Assembly: GCA_029860345.1 (NCBI GenBank)
Contig: JAOUBJ010000005.1
Location: 186,001-250,000 of the forward strand
Source: Candidatus Zixiibacteriota bacterium
GTDB taxonomy: Bacteria; Zixibacteria; MSB-5A5; GN15; FEB-12
Direction: 5' to 3'
DNA length: 64,000 bases
Shown here: piece by piece, positions 25,503 to 34,405 of the stretch
Layout: each line of letters starts with the position of its first letter
Position numbering within the stretch: the stretch's first letter is position 1
Position numbers and translations under genes: made by a program
The notes under the pieces: model-generated
The model's database searches: none
Told to the model about the DNA's origin: nothing
What the model saw: the letters and a program-made list of their open reading frames with translations, nothing else

Positions 25503-27074
25503 ATGAGCGATAAGGTGAAAATCAAGCGCGCCGTCATCTCGGTCTCGGATAAGAGTGGCGTTGAGGACCTGGCCTTGAAACTGGAAGCCATGGGCGTTGA
25601 GATTCTGTCAACCGGCGGCACAATGAAAAGACTGAAAGAGGCCGGAGTCCAGGTCATTTCGGTATCTACATTCACCGGCGCCCCGGAAATCATGGGCGGG
25701 CGGGTCAAGACGCTGCACCCGAAAATCTACGCAGGCATACTTTGCCGCCGCGACAACCCCGGCGACATGGAACAGTTGAGTGAGCAGGACTATCGCCCGA
25801 TTGATCTGGTCGTGGTCAACCTGTATCCTTTCCAACAGACCGTGGCCCGACAAGATGCAGACGACGCCGAGATTATTGAAAACATCGATATCGGCGGACC
25901 CTCGATGATCCGCGCATCGTCGAAGAACTATGAGGCCATCACAGTAGTAGTGGATCCATCCGATTACGGCAAGTTGATCGAACAAATGGAGGCCAACGAC
26001 AGCGCAACCGATCTTGAGTTCAGAAAATCATGTGCAGCCAAAGCGTTTGCACAAACCGCTGCATATGACTCAGCCATCGCCACCTACTACAAAAGCGGTC
26101 GCGGTGCAGAAGCTGACAAGTTTCCGGCCCAATTGACACCGTCGTACTCCTTCACCAGCCAGCTTCGCTACGGCGAAAACCCGCATCAGCAGGCGGCTGT
26201 GTATGCTGCCAACGACAATGTCGGTCCGACTCTTCTGGAAGCCGAGGTGCTTTCCGGCAAGGAACTATCATACAACAACTATGGCGACCTCGATGCCGCT
26301 CTTGATCTGGTTCTGGATTTCTCTGAGCCGTTTGCCTGCGTGCTGAAACATGCCAACCCGTGCGGCGCGGCCGTCGGCGCCTCTATCGCCGAGGCTTATC
26401 AAGCCGCCTATGACAGCGATCCTTTGTCCGCCTTTGGATCGATCATCGGATTAAACCGTGAGGTCGATCTTGAATGTGCCAAGGTGCTGCACGAAACGCC
26501 GTTTGTCGAGTGCGTGCTGGCGCCGTCGTACTCAGACGATGCTCTCAAACTGCTTAAGAAGAAGAAGAATCGCCGATTGTTGGCACTGCCCACGATCGCT
26601 CAGGGGATGCCTGAGGATCATTCGGTCTACAAATACATCCGTGGCGGGCTTCTGGTGCAGGCTGGTGATGTTCTTGAGTCAGCCGCCGCTGATTTGAGAG
26701 TGGTCACCAAGCGGGCACCTACCGACGAGGAAATCAAGTCGCTCTTGTTTGCCTGGAGAGTAGTAAAGCATACCAAATCCAACGCTATAGTGCTGGCCAA
26801 AGGGAACGCCACAGTCGGTGTCGGCATGGGCCAGACCTCGCGCGTCGATTCCGGATTCATGGCCGTCAAACGGGCCGGGGACCGCGCCAAAGGTGCGGTG
26901 ATGGCCTCTGACGCATTCTTCCCGATGCCCGACGGTGTGGAAGTTGCCACGGACGTTGGTGTCACGGCGATAATCCAGCCGGGTGGATCAAAAGGTGACG
27001 AGCAAGCCATCAAAGCGGCCGACAAAGCGGGCGCGGCGATGGTCTTCACCGGCGTGCGCCACTTCAAGCATTAA
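25503..27074 (+). CDS. purH: Bifunctional AICAR transformylase / IMP cyclohydrolase
   Basis: 523 residues, full length. N-terminal IMP cyclohydrolase domain: RAVISVSDKSGVEDLALKL, ILSTGGTMKRLKEAG, GRVKTLHPKIYAGIL, DLVVVNLYPF, ENIDIGGPSMIRASSKN. C-terminal AICAR transformylase domain: LRYGENPHQQAAVY, FACVLKHANPCGAAVG, KHTKSNAIVLAKG, GMGQTSRVDS and SDAFFPMPDGVE. It carries out the last two steps to IMP. It begins four bases after purC, with TTGAGAG as a modest ribosome site, and ends the operon; a terminator follows at once. Confidence 0.98.
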   Translation: MSDKVKIKRAVISVSDKSGVEDLALKLEAMGVEILSTGGTMKRLKEAGVQVISVSTFTGAPEIMGGRVKTLHPKIYAGILCRRDNPGDMEQLSEQDYRPIDLVVVNLYPFQQTVARQDADDAEIIENIDIGGPSMIRASSKNYEAITVVVDPSDYGKLIEQMEANDSATDLEFRKSCAAKAFAQTAAYDSAIATYYKSGRGAEADKFPAQLTPSYSFTSQLRYGENPHQQAAVYAANDNVGPTLLEAEVLSGKELSYNNYGDLDAALDLVLDFSEPFACVLKHANPCGAAVGASIAEAYQAAYDSDPLSAFGSIIGLNREVDLECAKVLHETPFVECVLAPSYSDDALKLLKKKKNRRLLALPTIAQGMPEDHSVYKYIRGGLLVQAGDVLESAAADLRVVTKRAPTDEEIKSLLFAWRVVKHTKSNAIVLAKGNATVGVGMGQTSRVDSGFMAVKRAGDRAKGAVMASDAFFPMPDGVEVATDVGVTAIIQPGGSKGDEQAIKAADKAGAAMVFTGVRHFKH

Positions 27075-27094
27075 CCGACAAAGCTCTGTCGTGT

Positions 27095-27124
27095 AAGCCC
27101 ATCTTTGCAGGTGGGCTTTTTTTT
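27095..27124 (+). terminator. Rho-independent terminator of the pur operon
   Basis: AAGCCCA (27095-27101) pairs with TGGGCTT (27112-27118), followed by eight or more T. Confidence 0.93.
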
Positions 27125-27363
27125 GGCATTGATTAGAATGTAGACACAACTGTTTTCGGGTGGCACCGTCACAGCTGCTTTGGGGGTGACAGGCAAGCCT
27201 GTTTTTTGCGCTTCGCGCCTTCCATGTCATGCTGAGCGCAGTCGAAGCATGAATCCATGTTGCCGGCTCCCGTCCCAAACAAGGTTTGAGACGGCCACCC
27301 GCCGGCGAACGCAGGAACCGGAGGAACTTGCCATTGGGTGGCTTGGCCGGACCGGCCGGGCAT
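27125..27363. repeat. Repeat mosaic between converging units
   Basis: No gene. It holds a GCTTTGGGGGTGACAGG motif (near 27177), AGGCAAGCCT and GCGCTTCGCGC palindromes, repeat E (27228-27251) and repeat C (27269-27300, by eye identical in its core to 3754-3785). Confidence 0.75.
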
Positions 27364-27402
27364 AAAAAAACCGGGGACCGCGCTTGCTGGCGCGGTCCCC
27401 GG
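27364..27402 (-). terminator. Rho-independent terminator of the large lipoprotein gene
   Basis: CCGGGGACCGCGC pairs over 13 bases with GCGCGGTCCCCGG around a 6-base loop. On the minus strand it is followed by seven T. Confidence 0.93.
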
Positions 27403-27426
27403 GGGAATAATCAAATCAATGTCTGA

Positions 27427-30400
27427 CTATTGAATTTCGAAGAAGGCGTTGCTCGCATCGGAAATGGAGCCAGCCATCTCAGAGATTCTAATCATACAGG
27501 CCGCCGAAACTGTCTCGGCAGGATCGATATCCCAAGTCCAGGAGGCAGCGGCCGGATCGATATCCGTGGCCAAGGTTGTCCAATCGACGCCTGCGTTGGT
27601 CGAAAGCTCAATCCTCAGCAGGCCGACGGTCGCAGTAATCACATCCCAGGTGATGTCATAGCTGTTGCCGCGAGTCCAGACATCGCCCGGACCGTTAGGC
27701 ACTCTGACGATGACACCGGCGATGGAGAAAGCGTCGCCCTGACCGACACCGGTCGGAGCTCCGGCCTTCTTGACACGCACCCAAGCCTCATCGGCCGGCG
27801 GAGCCGGTACAGGATTCCACAGCCATGAACCGGTATCCGGCACGTTGGAGGCCAGCGTGATCCAGTTCGGCTGGAAGCCTGAAGTATCGTACTTGTACTG
27901 AATGTCTACGAAGCCGCCTATCAGCGTTCCGACTGTCGTCCAGGTGACCGTTGTGCTGCTGCCCTGAGCATGGTTGCCCGAGACAGGAGCGGTAACTACG
28001 GCACCGGAGAAGGTCATAACACCACTGGTGGTGTAGACTGCGTCGGAGTTACCCCACAGGCGAATGGTGATATTGGACGAGGCCGAATTGGCAGGAACCG
28101 TCCAGTTGAGCGGGCTTCCGCCTGCATAGTTCAGGTCAATAACAGTTGAGTCAGTCACAAAACCGTCATTCGACCAGTAGAGCGAGATATTGCCGACGTT
28201 GCCAACCGAATGCCATTCGATATCCTGACCGGTACCGACCAGCCATTCTGTTCCAGCAGTCGGAGCGTCGATTACGATACCGGAGATATCGAAGTTACCG
28301 GTCGCATCGAGGGTATTCAGGTTCCACTTGTCGCGGATTCTCACCTGTGCGGAATCGTTGGCATAAGTGGTAGCCGGCACAGCCCATGTGTATTCACCGT
28401 CATTGGCAGTCGGATCGACAATGGTCATCCAGGTAGCGCCACGGTCGATCGAGTACTCAATAATGACTTCGCCGCTTGTCAGGTGCGGAGCGTAGACGGT
28501 AGTATCCCACGAGATAACGTAGTCGGCACCACCGGCAACGGCTTCGCCTGTTGACGGATCAGTCAGATCGGTGTAGTCGTTGGTCACGTAGAATTCCCAG
28601 GCAGCCTGGTCGTTCGGACGGTTATCGCCGTCCCAGTCGGCCACGCGAACCTGGCACATGTAATCCCAACCCATGTCAGGAGCATAGAAGGTGTAAGAAC
28701 CGGTGCCGCCGGTGACAGCAATAGTAGTGTCATCCATCCAGGCGGACCAGCCTTCGTCTTCATAACGATACTGGATCGTTACGCTGTCAAGACCAGCGTA
28801 ATCCCAAGTCAGCGGCACACCGGTGGAATCAACACCGCCGTCGTCATAGAACAGGCTGGTGTCGAGCCAGGCCGAGTCCGGACCGGTCACGTCGATACCG
28901 GTGTGGGTAAAGACGTCACTTTGCCAGATCCAACCGCCATTGGTGTTGGCCAAGCCAACCATTGCGGTGGTGGAGTAAACCGTATCAAGAACACTCCAGC
29001 TACCCTCATACTCACTCCACCAGTCCCATTCAAAGACTGTGTCGGTCCAGGTGACGCCACCGTCATAGGAGAAGTACAGGTCAAGATAGTCGTTGAAGCT
29101 ACCGCAGTCGCTATCCCAGATATCCCATTCGATTGTGAATGAAGGGGCCTCAAACTCGGTAGTTGCGGCGTTAGGCTCTTCGATTACGAGGTAAGGATGG
29201 ATGTCGACAGTATCTTCACTGGCGTTACCGGAGTTATCGGTAAGTGTGACGACCATGTAGTCGGCCGATCCGCACATGCCGATAGCTACCGTGCCCATAC
29301 CTTCACCATTTCTCATATCGACGTCCCAGTCCCAGGCCACGTCGGCTGAGGTCAGAACAAAGTCGGGATCACCACCCATTTCGAGGAACGCGAAGGCGAT
29401 GGTCGAAAGGTATTCGTGGTCGTCGCCTTCATCAAAGTCGCCTTCGGTGTAGATGTAGAATTCCATCGGCTCGGTGCCGGCAGTGTTGTCGGCACAGCCT
29501 TCGATGTAGGCATCGAAGTTCGGAGGTGTTTCGTCACCGACCGTAATCTCAGAGGAGAACGGACCGGCACCGGCGGAGTTAACCGCGCGCACCTGGAATG
29601 TGATCTCCGTTCCGGCACTGAACGGCGTCTGGATTGCATCATCAAAATACAAGTCAAATGACGCGTTCGCAGCATCGGCTAGATTAACGGAACCAACCTG
29701 CATGGTGTGGAAACTGATATCCTCAATGTAAGGATTGACCACGATCAGATCGGTGTTCTGCATGTTGTCTTTGGCGAAAATCTCGTAATATTCAGCACCA
29801 CCAACCGAATCCCACTGGAATCCGATCCAGGTTGTGTTGAAGTCGGCCTTCCAATCGGTGTCCATATCAAGAACAAAGTTGGTCGGAGCAGCCGGGATAG
29901 AAGCCATATTCACCGTTGTATAGGTCAGCTCGGGACTTTTTACTTCTGCATCGGTGGCAAAATCACCACGCAGAGCCGAGAAAACCTTGAAGTCCAGCAG
30001 GTACTCGCTGAAGGACTTAAGATCGTTGGACGGATTGATCGTGATGGTAGCGCCTGAAGCAGAAACCGTTGCGTTCACTTCGCGATCGTTCCATGTGTCA
30101 TATAGAACCACCCAACCGGTAAGCTCGTCACCCGGTGTCGGCAGAACAACATCCATATCGAAAGTGATAGTGATGTCGGCGTCGAGCGGGAAGAGCGTGA
30201 ACGGGTTGCTGTCGTCGCCATAATCATCAAGGTTGGTGGCTACGAAACGGATACCCTGCTGGGTCATGAGGTCGCGATCCCAGAGGTTGTTGTGGTCTTC
30301 AGAATCCCAGAGGGGGAGTCCGTCGGCAGACATACCGGAGATTTCGACGTCATAAGTCTCGTCCGGTACCAGCGACAAGGCCGGGTTGACAGTCAGCGTC

Positions 30401-31464
30401 ATGAAGCCGGCATCCCACCCAAAAGCGAAGTCCGGACCGTCGAGATCGATCTCAACTGTGGTCGGATTCATCTCCTTCGAGAAGTTGATGACCAGGTCGT
30501 CGGTAACCATAAAGCCGGGTGTGTCAAAGTTGAAGGCGAGCACTACCGGATTGTCGGTTACGTCGGCATCGTCACCACTACCGTTCAACGGAGCGTAGAC
30601 GTTGGGAATCGTGGTCGTACCCGGAAGCATGCTGATGTCTTCCAGAGTAACCGCCTCGAAGCTTTCGCTACCTACCGTAAACGGCAGAATAACCAGATCA
30701 ACTTCCCAGGCATCGGCCAAGGCTTTATTGGGGCCGCCGTCTTTGGGGGCATCTTCCCACCACGGTTCATCGGTGTTAAACACCAGCGGTACGTCTACGA
30801 AAGTGTAGGTACCGAAAGCGTCGGTGGTCGCGTTGTACTTGTCGGGGTGGATATCGAAACCATAGTCGAGAATCACTTCCACACCGGCGGCCACGGACAC
30901 GAGGTTCGGATCATCGAGGGCCAGGACAGGTTCACCGTCCTTGGCGGGCGGGGCCGGAAGAGCCGTGTAGACTTTTCCGGTGACGGTAGCAGTCATCGGC
31001 AGCATCCAAATGTTGGCGGTTGCCATATATTCAGTCCAGCCTACCGCATCGTCGTCGATATCCTCTTTGATTTCGGCGATGGTCGGGATATACACGGTTG
31101 CGGTGAATTGAGCATAACCGTTCATGGAGAAGGTCAGGACGTAGTATCCAGAGGACAACGAATCGTCTATCAGATAGTATCCATCGGCGTTCGTTGTGTA
31201 ACTGAAGTCCGCGTCGTTCTTGGTCCAAGTTACTTCCACACCAACCAATAGTGCATTGTTATAAGCATTAGCTACGACACCCTGTATGGAACCGAGGACA
31301 CGATCTTCCTCTTCCACAATCACGGTGGTGTCGTTGGTTACCGGATCGGGGAACTCAATCACGGTTGAGTCGTCGCCACAACCGCTGATGAAGTACGCCG
31401 CCATGATGCTGGTTGCGAAGATCGCAAGCAGCAACAGAAACTTCATGTTTCTTCTCATTACCAT
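27427..31464 (-). CDS. Large multidomain surface lipoprotein (Ig/FN3-like)
   Basis: 1345 residues. The signal ends in a lipobox (AAYFISGC, Cys29), so it is a lipoprotein. Then follow a carboxypeptidase-regulatory-like domain (about 57-140: SIQGVVANAYNNALLVGVEV), Ig-like modules with bacterial-Ig style NFSKEMNPTT, a fibronectin III-like module (VGGAEYYEIFAKDN ... FQVRAVNSAGAGPFSSEI), and about four Kre9/KNH-like repeats at the C-terminus (ISWDTTV, IEWHSVGNVG, VTWTTVGTL, ITWDVITATVG). It is strongly acidic, as expected for a Ca-binding extracellular rod. No catalytic motif seen; an adhesive or scaffold role is likely. It has its own promoter and terminator. ATG 31464 follows AAAGGAG. Confidence 0.88.
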   Translation of the reverse strand: MVMRRNMKFLLLLAIFATSIMAAYFISGCGDDSTVIEFPDPVTNDTTVIVEEEDRVLGSIQGVVANAYNNALLVGVEVTWTKNDADFSYTTNADGYYLIDDSLSSGYYVLTFSMNGYAQFTATVYIPTIAEIKEDIDDDAVGWTEYMATANIWMLPMTATVTGKVYTALPAPPAKDGEPVLALDDPNLVSVAAGVEVILDYGFDIHPDKYNATTDAFGTYTFVDVPLVFNTDEPWWEDAPKDGGPNKALADAWEVDLVILPFTVGSESFEAVTLEDISMLPGTTTIPNVYAPLNGSGDDADVTDNPVVLAFNFDTPGFMVTDDLVINFSKEMNPTTVEIDLDGPDFAFGWDAGFMTLTVNPALSLVPDETYDVEISGMSADGLPLWDSEDHNNLWDRDLMTQQGIRFVATNLDDYGDDSNPFTLFPLDADITITFDMDVVLPTPGDELTGWVVLYDTWNDREVNATVSASGATITINPSNDLKSFSEYLLDFKVFSALRGDFATDAEVKSPELTYTTVNMASIPAAPTNFVLDMDTDWKADFNTTWIGFQWDSVGGAEYYEIFAKDNMQNTDLIVVNPYIEDISFHTMQVGSVNLADAANASFDLYFDDAIQTPFSAGTEITFQVRAVNSAGAGPFSSEITVGDETPPNFDAYIEGCADNTAGTEPMEFYIYTEGDFDEGDDHEYLSTIAFAFLEMGGDPDFVLTSADVAWDWDVDMRNGEGMGTVAIGMCGSADYMVVTLTDNSGNASEDTVDIHPYLVIEEPNAATTEFEAPSFTIEWDIWDSDCGSFNDYLDLYFSYDGGVTWTDTVFEWDWWSEYEGSWSVLDTVYSTTAMVGLANTNGGWIWQSDVFTHTGIDVTGPDSAWLDTSLFYDDGGVDSTGVPLTWDYAGLDSVTIQYRYEDEGWSAWMDDTTIAVTGGTGSYTFYAPDMGWDYMCQVRVADWDGDNRPNDQAAWEFYVTNDYTDLTDPSTGEAVAGGADYVISWDTTVYAPHLTSGEVIIEYSIDRGATWMTIVDPTANDGEYTWAVPATTYANDSAQVRIRDKWNLNTLDATGNFDISGIVIDAPTAGTEWLVGTGQDIEWHSVGNVGNISLYWSNDGFVTDSTVIDLNYAGGSPLNWTVPANSASSNITIRLWGNSDAVYTTSGVMTFSGAVVTAPVSGNHAQGSSTTVTWTTVGTLIGGFVDIQYKYDTSGFQPNWITLASNVPDTGSWLWNPVPAPPADEAWVRVKKAGAPTGVGQGDAFSIAGVIVRVPNGPGDVWTRGNSYDITWDVITATVGLLRIELSTNAGVDWTTLATDIDPAAASWTWDIDPAETVSAACMIRISEMAGSISDASNAFFEIQ

Positions 31465-31731
31465 CTACTCCTTTGAGATTCGGTTAAAACTTTGTTTACG
31501 TTCTGAAGATTATTTTTCGTGGTTATTAAATTCCTAGCCCTCATCTCGGATAAAGGGGCTGCTACTACGGGCTGGGTCCAGCCGTCTGTTGCACCAACAA
31601 AACCTCCTTTGTTCGGCCTAAGAGAATCCTTTCTACTTGTCTTCATCCTATAGAATCCAGTATCGGCGTTTTTACCTAAATCCTTATACGGTAGCCTTTT
31701 CAAATAAAGACTTTTTGCCAAGTTGGGGCAT

Positions 31732-31760
31732 AACATAAAATTCGCGTTTCTTACTGTCAA
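31732..31760 (-). promoter_or_regulatory. Promoter of the 1345-residue lipoprotein gene
   Basis: On the minus strand: TTGACA (31760-31755), 17-base spacer, TATGTT (31737-31732). It leaves an AT-rich leader of about 260 bases. Confidence 0.6.
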
Positions 31761-32426
31761 GAATAAAAAGGACACCTTAGTGACTTTATTCTCAAGTAGT
31801 TATCCTCCGCCAGAGCGTTGTTGCGATCCGCTTAAATCCCTGCGGGAGCGCAAAATAGCAGCAACAGCACATGAACGTCCGTTTTCAAGGCTGGACTATA
31901 AGCACGTTTGGCATCAAAAGCAAGAAAAAAGCGGCTTTTTCAGCCTATCGCCCGCGGCGGGCAGATTCGACCAAAGGGAGGAGTGAAACAGTTTCGATGA
32001 GCACAAGCGCGTCCGGTTATGCACCACGACCGATGGGTCACACTCTCGCCTATGGCGTACAGGACCCAGCCGGCCTCATGTTCTGCAATGGCGGAACCGC
32101 TAGCCCGCCGCAGACGCCCCGCGTGAAGTCGCTCACCGATGGTCACCCTCCGACTCCGATCAAGATTAGGCGCAAGTTCTCATACTTGTCATTCCCGCGA
32201 AGGCGGGAATCTATCTTCATGTTTGATGCTGTAGGACTGAATCGCGTCTGGAGCAAGCGCTCACCGATGGTCACCCTTCGACTCAGATCAGGATGAAATT
32301 GGGGGATGCTCAGGATGAAATCGCGGGGTGCTCAGGGTGCTGTCAGGCGACTCGCCTGACAGCCAGTGGGTGCGACAGCAAGTGTCGGGCGTGGTCGCCC
32401 AACACCACCTGAGATGCCGATGCTTA
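31761..32426. repeat. Gene-free gap with repeat copies
   Basis: No convincing gene. The first half is AT-rich and contains AAAAAAGCGGCTTTTTCAGC (31925-31944). The second half holds ATTCCCGCGAAGGCGGGAAT (32191-32210), repeat D-like CCCTTCGACTCAGATCAGG fragments, palindrome F (32340-32362) and repeat B (GTGTCGGGCGTGGTCGCC, near 32381). A 141-codon open frame over 31871-32296 is low-complexity and repeat-derived. Confidence 0.6.
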
Positions 32427-32455
32427 TTGACCCGCAGGCAACCCTTGTCTATACT
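32427..32455 (+). promoter_or_regulatory. Promoter of the methyltransferase gene
   Basis: TTGACC (32427-32432), 17-base spacer, TATACT (32450-32455), 44 bases before the ATG. Confidence 0.6.
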
Positions 32456-32498
32456 GACAGCAAAGACTTACAACCGCATATAGACGGAGCGTGTTTTA

Positions 32499-33506
32499 AT
32501 GTCCATCCTTACCCTGGATAAACTGCCCAAACAAGTCCTGGCCAAAATCGATCTGCAGACTGCGTTCCTGGCCTCGCGATGTGTTATCGCAGCGGAGCGT
32601 CTACAACTGTTTCGCAAGCTTCATGGCAAATCACTTACATCCACGGAGATCGGTCGTAAGACCGGTATCCGTCAACCTCGGCGTGAGTTCTTCCTCGCGA
32701 CTCTGATCAGTCTGGGGTTACTCAGAAAAAAGGGCAATACCTACAGCCTGACGCCGCTGGCTCGGAAGTACTTTGTTGAGGAACGGTCCATATACTGGAC
32801 CACTCTCCGTTCCGAAGAGTTAGTGGACGAATACCAAGCCTTCCTGCCTCTGGAAGAAGTGCTTACGACCGGCCAAAGCTACCAGTCCATTCTGGGCATT
32901 AAGCGTCCCAGCTACACTGAAAAAATGAAGAAGAACCCGAAATGGGCGCACGACTTCACGCACATGCTTTACTATCATCATCAGGACAACGCCAAAGCAC
33001 TGGCAAAGCATCTCGATTTGTCCGGATACCGACGGTTGCTGGACATAGGTGGTGGCTCCGGTGTGATGTCTATGGCGTTGTTGCGCAAGTATCGGAGTTT
33101 GTCAGCGACGATTCTCGACTTTCCCCCGGTGTGCAAAGCTGCCACGAAGATCATCCAGAAAGAGGGTCTCGCGAAACGGCTTGACACTCAACCGGGCGAC
33201 TTGAACAAGCGGTTGCCGAGCGGATACGACGTCATCATGTTCTGCGATATCGGCGAGACCGATCCTGAGGTGCTTAAACGAGCCTATCGAGCCTTACCCA
33301 AAGGGGGTAAGATCGTTGTGGCTGATTACTTTGCCAAAGAAGACTGGTCGGGGCCGCTGCTAAGATTCATGTGGCAACTCAGGTCGGATACCCCCTGGTT
33401 GATTACGGCCAGTCGGGCGGCGAAACTGGTGCGATCGGTTGGATTCAAGTCGGTAAAACGTCGAGAACTGAGGGCGGATATCATAATGGTGACGGGTATC
33501 AAGTAG
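32499..33506 (+). CDS. SAM-dependent methyltransferase with winged-helix dimerisation domain
   Basis: 335 residues. The N-terminal 100 residues form a winged-helix dimerisation domain like that of plant-type O-methyltransferases (FLASRCVIAAERLQLF, TSTEIGRKTGIRQPRREFFL, GLLRKKGNTYSLTPLARKYF). Next comes a class I Rossmann domain with motif I RLLDIGGGSGVMSMALL, acidic LDFPPVCKAA and KGGKIVVADYF. Such enzymes methylate oxygen of small secondary metabolites, or act in hydroxyneurosporene/quinone-like pathways. No biosynthetic cluster is nearby, so the substrate is open. It is a single gene with a clear promoter, flanked on both sides by repeats. Confidence 0.85.
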   Translation: MSILTLDKLPKQVLAKIDLQTAFLASRCVIAAERLQLFRKLHGKSLTSTEIGRKTGIRQPRREFFLATLISLGLLRKKGNTYSLTPLARKYFVEERSIYWTTLRSEELVDEYQAFLPLEEVLTTGQSYQSILGIKRPSYTEKMKKNPKWAHDFTHMLYYHHQDNAKALAKHLDLSGYRRLLDIGGGSGVMSMALLRKYRSLSATILDFPPVCKAATKIIQKEGLAKRLDTQPGDLNKRLPSGYDVIMFCDIGETDPEVLKRAYRALPKGGKIVVADYFAKEDWSGPLLRFMWQLRSDTPWLITASRAAKLVRSVGFKSVKRRELRADIIMVTGIK

Positions 33507-33798
33507 TCGCCGGGTCGTGTCACCATTCGACTGCGAGCCACCACGATCCGTCATGCTGGACTTGATCCAGTATCCAGGCGACAAATCGCTCTTTCGCGCT
33601 ACGCGCTGACCAGTCACTTCTTCAGACTTTGTCAGTGCTGGTTCCTGCATGGGAGATGACTGGATTCCGGATCAAAGCCCGGAATGACAGCGTAGGGATA
33701 TTTTGCTGTGTTCACCCTCCGACTCAGCTCAGGGTGACACGGTCAAGCCGTGTTTGTCACGCCCTGCGTGCTGTCTCCTCCAAACGTCGCTCATCGGA
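33507..33798. repeat. Repeat-filled gap (292 bp)
   Basis: No gene. It holds a TCATGCTGGACTTGATCCAG element near 33550, GCGCTACGCGC near 33596, a GGATTCCGGATC...CCGGAATGAC inverted pair (33661-33690) and repeat D with the CACGGTCAAGCCGTG palindrome (33715-33752). Confidence 0.6.
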
Positions 33799-34296
33799 TC
33801 AAGTAGTCTCAGCTTCGAGTTTGCGTATGTAATTACGAACAAGCCACAACGGCAAGATGCCGATTACACCGAACGAACAGTCGATCACACGCCAACTGAG
33901 CGGGATACCTCGAACGTATCCGAATATCAGCGCGTATGGCACGACCAGTACGCATGCGATCATGCCGAACTGAATCACCCAGACATTCTTCACAGGATCG
34001 CGCAACGGTCCGACGAAGGCCAGCGCCAAAACAAAATGCCCGAAAGCGAGCCAGTCGGTGCCATAGGCCAGAAACGGATATTTGATACTGGTTTCCTGCA
34101 CGCCGTTGTTTACAAACGTGCACCACTCTGCCATCCCCGGCCACATTTCCCCGAAGCTGCTTCCCACCCCGAACGTTTCGTGCAACCAGGTTGCTCCGTG
34201 CGTGAGCGGTATTGCTGTCAGTCCGCTTAAGAACAGACCTACGATGAAAAAGCCGATGAGTAGTTTGACACGTTTTCTTATTTGTGTTTGGTCCAT
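33799..34296 (-). CDS. Small four-helix membrane protein
   Basis: 165 residues with four likely membrane helices (about 11-31, 76-94, 107-128, 135-154) and a short positive C-terminus. An extracytoplasmic loop between helices 1 and 2 carries WLHETFGVGSSFGEMWPGM. I do not recognise the family with certainty; similar small proteins are annotated only as membrane proteins. The promoter -10 box lies so close that transcription should start within a few bases of the ATG, so the mRNA may be leaderless; no ribosome site is visible. Single gene. Confidence 0.75.
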   Translation of the reverse strand: MDQTQIRKRVKLLIGFFIVGLFLSGLTAIPLTHGATWLHETFGVGSSFGEMWPGMAEWCTFVNNGVQETSIKYPFLAYGTDWLAFGHFVLALAFVGPLRDPVKNVWVIQFGMIACVLVVPYALIFGYVRGIPLSWRVIDCSFGVIGILPLWLVRNYIRKLEAETT

Positions 34297-34304
34297 TGTC
34301 TACT

Positions 34305-34333
34305 TATACAACCAGAGATCAAAACATTGTCAA
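34305..34333 (-). promoter_or_regulatory. Promoter giving a probably leaderless mRNA
   Basis: On the minus strand: TTGACA (34333-34328), 17-base spacer, TGTATA (34310-34305; TATAAG overlaps it). The start codon is at 34296, about nine bases beyond the -10 box. Confidence 0.55.
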
Positions 34334-34405
34334 GATAGTTGATGGGGGGTGGGCCAACCGTTGCCGGTTACCCAGTGCAAACTGTGGCCGCCTGAGGAAC
34401 CTGGT

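Noticed and set aside
31871-32296. 141-codon open frame in the gap before the methyltransferase gene
   Set aside because: Low-complexity product made of repeat DNA, no ribosome site and no family resemblance.
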